A stretch of 32,799 nt of DNA from an uncultured Caulobacter sp. (lineage in GTDB: Bacteria; Pseudomonadota; Alphaproteobacteria; Caulobacterales; Caulobacteraceae). The translations under genes and the position numbers were made by a program. Below are positions 18,821 through 27,517 of this stretch, in pieces. Numbering within the stretch: the stretch's first letter is position 1; every line of letters begins with the position of its first letter. The notes beneath the pieces were generated by a model. The model did no database searches, was not told the origin of the DNA, and worked only from the letters and a program-made list of their open reading frames with translations. The stretch is from contig CAKZJK010000098.1 in NCBI GenBank assembly GCA_936942565.1, positions 1 through 32,799 of the forward strand, written 5' to 3'.

Positions 18821-19789
18821 CTAGGCCTCGTTCATGAAGCCGCGCAGGAGCGCGTTATATCGCTCGGGCTTCTCATTCATCGTCAGGTGCGAGCAGCCCG
18901 CCATCACCGCGAGCCTGGCGCGCCCCGCGACGCCGTCGCGCAGGGTCTCGTGGCAATCGAGCGTCACTTCATCGAACTCGCCGGTGGTGATGAGCGTGGG
19001 CTGCGTGATCGCCTTGAGGTCCTTGCGACGGTCCCAATCCTTGATCTTTCCGACGATGGTGAATTCGTTGGGGCCATTGAGAACACGGTAGGCCGGGGAC
19101 TTGGCGAGCGCCTCCAGCGTCGCCACCACCTCCGGAGTCGGCGGAACCCGAAGCACGAAGTTGTCGTAGAACGCCTGGACCAGCTCGGCATATTCGGGGG
19201 TCCCGGTCTTGCCGGCCTTTTCCAGAGCGTGGATCTTGTCGCCCCATCCGTTTGGCATGGTCGCGAAAAGGCGTTCGAAGCCCGCGATGACTTGCGGGAT
19301 GCTGGCCATGGCTCCGCTGAGGACCAGGCGCTCAACGCCCGCGCCCCGCCCCTGACAGAGGTATTCGACCGCCAGCAGCGCGCCCCACGAATGGCCAAGA
19401 AGAACGACCCGGTCCAAGCCCAGGGCGGCGCGGACGGCGTCCACCTCGTCAACGGAACGCTGGATCGAATAGGCGCTATCCTCCTCGGGCGCGTCGGCCC
19501 TGCCGCATCCAAGTTGATCGTAGAAGATCACCGGACGCTCGTCGGCCAGCGCTTGAAGCGGCAGCAGGTATTGGTGAGAGGACCCTGGCCCGCCGTGCAG
19601 GGTCAGAAGCGGTGTCTTGCCGCCCGCGCCGAACTTTCGCCAATAGATTTTCCCGCCGGGGACCTGGGCGTAGCCCTCGGATCGCGGAACGCCCGCCAAG
19701 GCCTGGCTAGACGGCAAGGCCAGGCCGGCGCCCAGAAGACCGGTCGCGGCCTTCAAGGCGCCGCGTCGCGTGAACCCATTGTTCGTCAT
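18821..19789 (-). CDS. Proline iminopeptidase-like alpha/beta hydrolase with Tat-type signal
   Basis: MTNNGFTRRGALKAATGLLGAGLALPSSQALAG; LLTLHGGPGSSHQYLLPLQAL; LLGHSWGALLAVEYL (Ser nucleophile); GCSHLTMNEKPE. ORF track start is 19987. Confidence 0.88.
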   Translation of the reverse strand: MTNNGFTRRGALKAATGLLGAGLALPSSQALAGVPRSEGYAQVPGGKIYWRKFGAGGKTPLLTLHGGPGSSHQYLLPLQALADERPVIFYDQLGCGRADAPEEDSAYSIQRSVDEVDAVRAALGLDRVVLLGHSWGALLAVEYLCQGRGAGVERLVLSGAMASIPQVIAGFERLFATMPNGWGDKIHALEKAGKTGTPEYAELVQAFYDNFVLRVPPTPEVVATLEALAKSPAYRVLNGPNEFTIVGKIKDWDRRKDLKAITQPTLITTGEFDEVTLDCHETLRDGVAGRARLAVMAGCSHLTMNEKPERYNALLRGFMNEA

Positions 19790-20007
19790 GATGGAAACTC
19801 CTGATGATCGTGAGAGGTCGCTCGCGCCGGGATGCGATCTAGCCCGCGGCTTCCGCCGCCGCGAGCGAGGCCTTGGAAACTCAAGGTTTCCGAGATTGTC
19901 CGTTGCGTGGAACCATTGACCGAGGGTTTCGGCGAACGGCATGGCCTTGGCTTGAATGGATCGGTCTATTGCCGGTCTCGCCGGCAAGGACCGGGAAACT
20001 CTAGACT

Positions 20008-20031
20008 TGACGGGCCTTTACCGCGCTTTAC
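20008..20031 (+). promoter_or_regulatory. Three 10-bp-phased repeats (site E) upstream of the AraC regulator
   Basis: TGACGGGCCT|TTACCGCGCT|TTAC; TAGTCT (20055-20060) starts after 23 nt; start codon at 20094. Confidence 0.72.
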
Positions 20032-20093
20032 GCGCGGGCGGCGCCCCATGCGCCTAGTCTCGCCGGTGAACATCTACGCTAGCGAGAGAGCCC

Positions 20094-20561
20094 ATGGCCC
20101 AGCTTGAAACCACACGAGGCCTTCGCGCGGACGTCGCGCGCCTGCCTCCCTCGCGCGCCGAACAGACAGCGGCCGGCGGGCGTTTGTCGCGCTGGGAAGG
20201 CCTGCTCCCCTGGCAGGTCCGACGGGTTCTCGATTATATCGAGAACGGCCTGAATGGCCGCCCCTCGATCAAGATCGCGGCCGAACACGCTAGGCTGAGC
20301 CCCAGCTACTTTTCCCGCCGCTTTCGCCAGTCGTTCGGCGTGACTTTCGCCCAGTTCGTCGCGCGCCGACGCATCGCGCGAGCCCAGGCAATGATGGTCC
20401 GAAGCAGCTCGAGTCTTTGCCAGATCGCGCTGGCCTGCGGCTTTACCGACCAGGCTCACTTCACGCGCACATTCGGAGGATTGACCGGCGCGACGCCCTC
20501 GCGGTGGCGCAGGAGCGCCATCCGGCCAATCGGGCAAGCCGAAGCCATGGGCTGTTGCTAG
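20094..20561 (+). CDS. AraC-family transcriptional regulator (DNA-binding domain only)
   Basis: VLDYIENGLNGRPSIKIAAEHARLSPSYFSRRFRQSFGVTFAQFVARRRIARAQAMM and LCQIALACGFTDQAHFTRTFGGLTGATPSRWRR; two HTH motifs and no sizeable sensor domain. Confidence 0.92.
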   Translation: MAQLETTRGLRADVARLPPSRAEQTAAGGRLSRWEGLLPWQVRRVLDYIENGLNGRPSIKIAAEHARLSPSYFSRRFRQSFGVTFAQFVARRRIARAQAMMVRSSSSLCQIALACGFTDQAHFTRTFGGLTGATPSRWRRSAIRPIGQAEAMGCC

Positions 20562-20619
20562 CGCCCCGCCCCCAACCCACGCGGTGAAGCGCCAGTCGCT
20601 CCGCGGGGCGTGGATAAGC

Positions 20620-20644
20620 GCGGGCGGACACGAGGTCCGCCCGC
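20620..20644. terminator. Strong hairpin between convergent AraC gene and TBDR, likely bidirectional terminator
   Basis: GCGGGCGGAC-acgag-GTCCGCCCGC, perfect 10-bp stem; + strand continues CTTTGGG. Confidence 0.65.
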
Positions 20645-20651
20645 CTTTGGG

Positions 20652-22939
20652 TTAGAAGCGCCTGCGGACCTGGAAGCCGGCCGTGCGCGGATTGATGCTG
20701 ACGACCTGCTTGGGGTTGTTGACCGCGGACGTCACGCTCATCAGGCCGACTTCGTCGGTGATGTTGTTGACGAACACGTAGGCGCCCCAGTCCGAGCCTT
20801 CGACGCCGGCGCGCACGTTGGCGTAGCCGTAGTCGCCCTGCTTCTCGTAGTAGACATAGGTCGGGCGGAACTGCGAGGCGGACTCGCCGACATAGGCGTA
20901 GTCGGCGCGCACTAGGCCGTTCAGATCGCCCTTGAGCGGCCAGGTGTATTCGACCGAGGCCGAACCGCTGTACTTGGCCACGTTCGGGAACTCGTCGCCG
21001 CGCAAGCCGGTCGAACCGGTGATCAGGATCGTGGAATTGGCCTGGTCCTCGGTCAGCTTGGCGTCGACGACGGCGGCGGTGCCGTTGATCGTCAGACCGG
21101 GGATCGGACGGGCCGTGGCCTCGATCTCGAAGCCCTTGATCTTGGCCTTGCCGGCGTTGGTCAGGTAGCTGAAGGCCCCGTTGGCGCTGGTGGCCGAGAT
21201 CTGCATGTTCGACCAGTCGATCTGATAGGCCGCCGCGTTCAGCGTCAGGCGACGATCAAACCACTGGCTCTTGATGCCGCCTTCGTAGTTCCAGAGGCTG
21301 TCGGGCTGATAGGCCAACAGCGCGCTGGCCAGGCCCGGCACGTTGTTCGCGCCGCCCGGACGGAAGCCCTTGGCCGCCACTGCGTAGACCATGACGTCCG
21401 ACGTGACTTGATAGGACGCGTTCAGCTTGCTGACCCAGCCATCGGCGCTGGCGTCGACTTGAGCGGCCGGACCGACGTAGGACTGGGTGATGAAGTTGCT
21501 GATCAGGACCTGACCCGAGACGGTCTTGTCGTACTTGAAGCGACGCAGGCCGCCGGTCAGGGTCAGCTTCTCGATCGGCTTGTAGGAGACTTCGCCGAAG
21601 AAGGCGGTCTGCTTGGTCTCGGTGCCGACGTGGCGCCAGGCGGTCAGGTCGTTGGGGTTGATGATCCCGGTGGCGGCGTCGCCCTTGGCGACCTTGCTCT
21701 CGATATAGTCGTCGCGCTTCTCGAGATAGACGCCGGCCGTCCAGTCGACCTTGTCGTCGAACAGCGAGCCGTTCGCGCGGAGCTCATGGTTCCACGAGGT
21801 CAGGCCCATCGGCTGATAGAGCGCGCCGGGCGTGCGGCTGTCGGCATAGGCGGTGAAGGCGGTCAGCTGAGCGGCGGTGCAGGCCGGGCGGCCGGTCCGC
21901 CGGCGACCCAGTTGCGGCACGCGGTGGCGTTGGCGCGGCTGCCCGAAAGCGTCGGGCTGTAGTCCGAATTCCGCAGCAGGGTCCATTTGTAATAGGACGA
22001 GGTCGCCGTGATGGTGGCGAAGTCCAGGTCCCACTTGCCCGTAAGGTTGTACATGCGCAGGTTATCGCTGGTCGGCGCGATGACGCGGGCGTTGGTCTTG
22101 TACTCTTCCTTGCCCAGCGCCGGGTACCAGGTGTTCTGACCGTCCAGAGTGGTCTTCTGATAGAGGCCCGAGGCGTTGATCGTCAGGTTCTCGGTGGGCG
22201 TGAAGCCCAGCATCAGGCGACCGCCGCTGGAGTGCTGGTCGTTGATGTCCTTCTTGTTCAGCAGAGCATCGTCGACATAGCCGCCGCCCTCGGTCTTGTA
22301 GAGCACCAGGCGCGCGGCCAGCTTGTCCTCGATCAGCGGCACGTTGACCATGCCCTTGACCGAATAGCCGTTGCTGCCGCCCTTGACGCTCGTGCCCTGG
22401 GCCTCGACCGCGCCGGCGTAGCGGCTGCTGTCGGGCTTGTTGAGGATGACCCGCAGCGTGCCGCCCATCGAGCCCGAGCCATAGAGGGTGCCTTGCGGGC
22501 CGCGCAGCACCTCGACGCGCTCGGCGTCGAACAGGTTGACGTCGGCGCTGGTCGAGCTGGCGTCGGCCGTCGTGCCGGCCGGGCCAGTCAGCGGGGTCTC
22601 GTCGTAGTAGAGGCCCACCGTGGCCTCGCCCGCGCTGCGCACGCCGCGCAGGGTCAGGCGGCGGCTGGTCGGCGAGTTGCCGTCGACCTGCAGGTTCGGC
22701 ACGGTGCGGAAATAGTCCTGGATGCCCGAGGCGCCGAGCGCCTGCAGCGACTTCTCGGTGACCGCGCTGACGCTGATCGGGGTGGTCTGGACCGTGGTCG
22801 AGCGCTTCAGCGCGGTGACGACGACTTCCTCGATCGTGGCGCTGTCGGACGCTTGCCGGGCGAGCGCTTGACCCGCCGCCAGGCTGCTGAGCGCGCTGGC
22901 GCCAAGGGCCAGGGCCCGAAGGCCTCGGAACTGCATCAT
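20652..22939 (-). pseudogene. TonB-dependent receptor gene split by a frameshift (or assembly/sequencing error)
   Basis: N-terminal half (22939-21863: signal peptide, plug, FDAERVEVLRGPQGTLYGSGSMGG) and C-terminal half (ORF 22034-20652, ending ...INPRTAGFQVRRRF) are in different frames. Continuity CRNWVAGG / PACTAAQLTAFTAYADS breaks at about 21880-21905, consistent with one missing base. Confidence 0.82.
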
Positions 22940-23038
22940 GTATTGAACCCCTCTTGTCGGTCCGCTCGAACGGCGGCCTGTAGGGTCAGACGCAAGCTAG
23001 GGCGGGTCCCTCACTCCCCGCGGGCAAAAAGATGCTGG

Positions 23039-25606
23039 TCAGAAGCGGCGCTCGAGCGACAGGCGCGCGACGCGCGGCGTGACGCCGAAGTACTCGACGG
23101 GCCCGGACGTATTGCGCGCCGCCGACGCCCTGCCCGCCCGGTCCAACAGGTTCTCGCTCGACAGGTCGACGCTCCAGTCGCGGTTCTCCAGGCCGGCGCT
23201 GATCCCAAACACCGCATAGCCGCCCATCTTCAGGTAGTCCGCGTTCGTGGCGTTGAAGGCCGAACGCGCCAACCCGGCGTAGTAGGCGTCGAACCGCAGC
23301 CGGCCCGTCAGGCCATCGCCCAGGATCCAGCGCCGCTCGGCCGAGCCCGCCGCCGAAACCTTCGGGACGGTGGGCAGCCGATCGCCCCTCAGCCCCAGGC
23401 CGATGGCGCGGTTGGTCACCTGGTCGGCGGTCAACCGCGCGTCCGTCAGGGTGACGCTGGCCGCCAGGTCCCAACCGACGACCTTCCGCGCGGCGCCTTC
23501 GAGCTCAAGGCCCTGGATGCGCGCGGCCCCAATATTGGTGACGTAGTTGAAGGCTCGGTTCTGGGTCTGGGCCGCGTACTGCATGTCGCGCCAGCGGGCG
23601 CGGTAGAGGGCCAGGTTCAGCGAGAGACGGCGGTCCGCGCTTTGCCCCTTCAAGCCCAGTTCGACGTTGTCGAGCCGGTCGGATCGGTAGACGGCCAGGG
23701 CCTCGGGCAGACCTGGCACCACGTTGACGCCGCCGGGGCGAAAGCCTTGCGAGACCTGCGCGTAGCCGAACAGGCCCGGCGCGATCTGGCGGCTGGCCAG
23801 CGCCTTCAAGCTCCAGCCCCGCTCGTGGCTTCTGGCGTCGATCGCGTAGTCCATCCAGGTGCCCGAGATCACGTTGGCGACCTGCACGGCGCCCCGGTCG
23901 CGCTTGGCGTAGTCGAAACGTCGCGCGCCGATCGTCAGCTGGGTGTCGGGCGCGACGGCGTAGGAGACCTCTCCGAAGACCGCGTGCTGGGTCAGATGGT
24001 TCTCGATATCCCGCCTCCCGATCATCACCGGCGGCTCGACGGGGGCGCCGGTCGCCGGGTCGACGTGACGGACCTGGCTGTCGATGTAGTCCTCGCGCAC
24101 CTCGCTATAGGCGCCGAGGCTCCAACGCAAAGGGCCGGCCCCGACGGAGGCGGCGCGGACCTCGTGGATCCGAGCGGTCAGGTCCGCGGGCTGGTTCAGG
24201 ATCGCCGGATAGACGCTGTCGACATAGGCCGAATAGCGGGAGATTTGGTCGCCGTCGCAAGCCGCCGCGAGCGAGAACATCCGCATGCAGCCGGCTGCGT
24301 TCGTCCGCTCGCCCAGCAGGACGCCGCTGTAGTCGGAACGCCGCACCAGCTTCCAGCGGTACCAGGACGAGACGGCGGTGAGGTCGACGGCGTCGCCGCG
24401 CCACTTCACCACGGCCGACAAGAGATCGATGTCCCCGTCGAACGGCGCGCGCCCGGCGTGGACCGTCCGCCACGGCCCGGCCGTGTCGTTCCAGGCCGAG
24501 ATGTCGCCGCGATGGCTGGACTGGTGAGCGCCCGACAACAGAGCCGAGAATCTTGGGCTCTTCTCCCAGAGCACGGCCAACCGCGCGCCCCGCACGCGCG
24601 TGTCATCGATATCGGAGAGGCCCAGTCGGACATTGTCGATCACCCCGGGCTGGCGCTGATCATAGGCCGTCAGGCGCAGCGCCAAGGTGTCGGGGATGGC
24701 GACGGCGTTCAGCACCACCGCGCCGCTGACGGCCCGCCCGCCGTGGGCGACGCTCGTCGCCGAAACCCCGACCGAACCCGCGTCGCCGCCGAAATCGGGT
24801 CGCTTGAACAGGATGCGTAACGCCCCGCCCATGGCGCCCGAGCCATAAAGCGTGCCCTGAGGGCCGCGCAGAAGCTCGATCCGATCGACATCCACCAGGG
24901 CCAGCTCCGGCGCCATGACGCCCGGGTCGGCCGTGGTGCCCACGGGACCGGTCATGGGTGTTTCGTCGTAATAGAGGCCCGTCGTGGCCTCGCCGGCTCC
25001 ATAGACCCCGCGCAGCACCAGGCGCCGGCCGAAGGCGGTGGAAATCAGCTTCAGCCCGGGCAGTCGCGGCGCGGCCTGCTCGATGTTGATCATGGCCATG
25101 CGCGCGAGTTGCTCGCCGTCGACCACCACCATGCTGACCGGTGTCTGCTGGGCCAGACTCGAGCGCTTCAGCGCCGTGACGACCAAGCCGTCCAGGTCAA
25201 TCGGCGGGGCGACCGGCGCGGGGGGCGCCTCGGGCGCTTCGCGCGGCTTGGGCTCCGGCACCACCAAGAAGCTGCGCCCCTCTAGCCGAAAGGTCAGGCC
25301 CGAGCCGGCCAAGAGCCGGGTCAGAGCCTGCTCCGCCGTGAACGTCCCGTTCAGCGGTGGGCTTTTGCGCCCCGAGGTAAGCGCGGGGGAGAACAGGATT
25401 TCGCGGTCGCCGCGTACGGCCAACTGATTCAGCGCCTGGCTCAAGGGCTGGGCGGGCAGGTCGAACCGCCGCATGGCCTCGGACGGTCGGCTCGGTCCCG
25501 CCAGGGCCACCGCCGGCGCGAAGGCCCCCACGGCCGCCGCGCAAAGCAGGGCCGTGACGAGGCCGCGCCTAGGCGACGCTCCCAACGCTCCGCACCTGAA
25601 CACCAA
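23039..25606 (-). CDS. TonB-dependent receptor/transducer with N-terminal STN domain
   Basis: STN-like MRRFDLPAQPLSQALNQLAVRGDREILFSPALTSGRKSPPLNGTFTAEQALTRLLAGSGLTFRLEGRSFLVV; plug LVDVDRIELLRGPQGTLYGSGAMGGALRI; ends ...PRVARLSLERRF. Confidence 0.94.
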   Translation of the reverse strand: MVFRCGALGASPRRGLVTALLCAAAVGAFAPAVALAGPSRPSEAMRRFDLPAQPLSQALNQLAVRGDREILFSPALTSGRKSPPLNGTFTAEQALTRLLAGSGLTFRLEGRSFLVVPEPKPREAPEAPPAPVAPPIDLDGLVVTALKRSSLAQQTPVSMVVVDGEQLARMAMINIEQAAPRLPGLKLISTAFGRRLVLRGVYGAGEATTGLYYDETPMTGPVGTTADPGVMAPELALVDVDRIELLRGPQGTLYGSGAMGGALRILFKRPDFGGDAGSVGVSATSVAHGGRAVSGAVVLNAVAIPDTLALRLTAYDQRQPGVIDNVRLGLSDIDDTRVRGARLAVLWEKSPRFSALLSGAHQSSHRGDISAWNDTAGPWRTVHAGRAPFDGDIDLLSAVVKWRGDAVDLTAVSSWYRWKLVRRSDYSGVLLGERTNAAGCMRMFSLAAACDGDQISRYSAYVDSVYPAILNQPADLTARIHEVRAASVGAGPLRWSLGAYSEVREDYIDSQVRHVDPATGAPVEPPVMIGRRDIENHLTQHAVFGEVSYAVAPDTQLTIGARRFDYAKRDRGAVQVANVISGTWMDYAIDARSHERGWSLKALASRQIAPGLFGYAQVSQGFRPGGVNVVPGLPEALAVYRSDRLDNVELGLKGQSADRRLSLNLALYRARWRDMQYAAQTQNRAFNYVTNIGAARIQGLELEGAARKVVGWDLAASVTLTDARLTADQVTNRAIGLGLRGDRLPTVPKVSAAGSAERRWILGDGLTGRLRFDAYYAGLARSAFNATNADYLKMGGYAVFGISAGLENRDWSVDLSSENLLDRAGRASAARNTSGPVEYFGVTPRVARLSLERRF

Positions 25607-25838
25607 CGACTCCCGACCTCCCCGGTGGCTTGGATCTCATGCCGCCGAGGGCGCGGACCATGCCTTATTTTGACGAGCGACCATGCCAAAGTCCTTGACG
25701 CCCGCAGCTTAAGATCGCGCGCTGCACAGGCTTTAGGCAACAGGTCAAAGCACGCGTGCGTTCGCGCTCATTGCCCGGCGGCGGCTTGACAGGCGGGAAA
25801 GCGCCATTTCACCTAGTCGTCATGTTGGGGCGGCGGTC

Positions 25839-26414
25839 ATGATCTGGGGCGTCAAAACGTCGAGGGCGTCCGGGGGAACGACGACTCTGGTCGACAGCGG
25901 CGCGCGATTCATTCCGGCGCTGCGGGCCTTCTTCTCGCGTCGCGCGCCCGCCGCCGACGTCGAGGACCTGGTGCAGGAGGTCCTCCTTCGGATCCAGAAG
26001 CGCCAACCCGCGCCCGTCGTGAACAATGTGGAAGGCTACCTGTTCGAGGTGGCCGCCAATGTCCTGATCGACCGCGGCCGCAGGGATCGCACCCGACGCC
26101 GTTCCGATCACTGCGAATTGCAAGAAACGCATCACCCCGTTGATGAAATGTCGCCCGAGCGCGTCTTACAGGGACGCGAACAGGTGGCGCGGGTGATGGC
26201 GGCCTTGAATGCGCTGCCGGAACGCACGCGACGGGTTTTCATCCTCGTGCGCTTCGAGGAGATGAGCTACAAGCTCGTCGCCCAGCGCCTGGGTGTCTCC
26301 GTCAGCGCTGTCGAGAAACATGTGATGAAGGCGCTTCGGCATTTGCACGAACGTCTGCGGGACCAGGATGACGTCGACAACGTCGGAGCAACAGAGACCC
26401 GAAGACCCGGCTAG
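25839..26414 (+). CDS. ECF sigma factor, FecI-like
   Basis: LRAFFSRRAPAADVEDLVQEVLLRIQ; YLFEVAANVLIDRGRRDRTRRR; RRVFILVRFEEMSYKLVAQRLGVSVSAVEKHVMKALRHLHERL. Confidence 0.92.
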   Translation: MIWGVKTSRASGGTTTLVDSGARFIPALRAFFSRRAPAADVEDLVQEVLLRIQKRQPAPVVNNVEGYLFEVAANVLIDRGRRDRTRRRSDHCELQETHHPVDEMSPERVLQGREQVARVMAALNALPERTRRVFILVRFEEMSYKLVAQRLGVSVSAVEKHVMKALRHLHERLRDQDDVDNVGATETRRPG

Positions 26415-27396
26415 CGCGGCGGCGGGTTGGTTCGCGCGGCTGCAAGGCGGCGATGTCTCCCTCCATGAACGACGCGACTTCCAGCGTTGGCTGAACGCCG
26501 ACGCCAGGCACGCCGCCGCCTGGAACGCGATCAACGCCACATGGCATGACCTTCGCGGCGTCGAGGACGATCCAGCCCTGGCGGCGCTGCGGGCCGACGC
26601 GCTGAGCATCGATGCGTCGCGACCGCGCCTTTTGAGCCGGCGGAACCTGGGCCTCGCCGCGGCCAGCGTGGTGGCCCTCGCCGGCGTCGCGGCCTTTGGC
26701 TGGCGCGAGCGCCCGTCCGGCCAAGACGCCGCGCCCGTCGCCGACGAACCTGTCTTCACCACGGCGGTCGGCGAGCGCTCGACGTTCCGCCTGGCCGACA
26801 ATTCGGTGGTGACCCTGAGCACCGACTCCGCCGTCCGGGTCAATCATTGGGGGCGCGAGCGCCGGCTGACGTTGTTGAGAGGCCAGGCCTACTTCCAAGT
26901 CGCCAAGGACAAGACTCGTCCGTTCATCGTCGCCGCGGGAGACAAGTCCGTCACCGCCGTCGGAACGGCCTTCGACGTGCGCCTCGAGCCTGGCAGGCTC
27001 TCCGTGACCCTGGTCGAGGGGCGCGTCCGGATCGCTGGCGCGTCTCCCAAGGGCCCGCGACAGGTCGAGATGTCCGCCGGCTCGCGCTTCGTGGCCGCCG
27101 ATCGCGCCGACTGGAAGATCGCCGTCGTGGACACCGCCAAGGAGTCCGCCTGGCTTCAGGGCCGCCTCGTCTTCGATGGCGAGCCCCTGTCGACCGTGGT
27201 CGCCGAGATGAACCGCTTCTCGGAGCGCAAGCTGGATGTCTCTGATCCCATCCTCGCCGCGACCCCGGTGAGCGGGGTCTTCAAGACCGGTCAGGTCGAC
27301 GCCTTCGCCGCGGCGCTGCGCACCTACGGCCTAGTCGAGGTCGGCCGTAGCGACGACCGCCGGATCGAGCTGGTCCGTCCCGCGCGCGGGCTCTGA
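26368..27396 (+). CDS. FecR-family anti-sigma / sigma regulator
   Basis: AAGWFARLQGGDVSLHERRDFQRWLNADARHAAAWNAI (DUF4880-like); TM segment NLGLAAASVVALAGVAAFGW; FecR core TAVGERSTFRLADNSVVTLSTDSAVRV...RGQAYFQVAKDKTRPFIVAAGDKSVTAVGTAFDV. Overlaps the sigma gene. Confidence 0.92.
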   Translation: MTSTTSEQQRPEDPASAAAGWFARLQGGDVSLHERRDFQRWLNADARHAAAWNAINATWHDLRGVEDDPALAALRADALSIDASRPRLLSRRNLGLAAASVVALAGVAAFGWRERPSGQDAAPVADEPVFTTAVGERSTFRLADNSVVTLSTDSAVRVNHWGRERRLTLLRGQAYFQVAKDKTRPFIVAAGDKSVTAVGTAFDVRLEPGRLSVTLVEGRVRIAGASPKGPRQVEMSAGSRFVAADRADWKIAVVDTAKESAWLQGRLVFDGEPLSTVVAEMNRFSERKLDVSDPILAATPVSGVFKTGQVDAFAAALRTYGLVEVGRSDDRRIELVRPARGL

Positions 27397-27517
27397 GCTC
27401 GACGCGCGATTTTTCTCGCCTCCCCAGGTGAGGTCGCGGCGGCGGGCCGCGTCTTATCTACCGACCGCCTCCATTGTCCGGCGGCGCGATCCTTCGCTTT
27501 CCCGGGGAAACGTTCCA

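Noticed and set aside
25786-25819. TTGACA with downstream TAGTCG as a sigma-70-like promoter for the second FecI gene
   Set aside because: Spacing of 22 nt is too long for a normal -35/-10 pair, with no better -10 at 16-18 nt.
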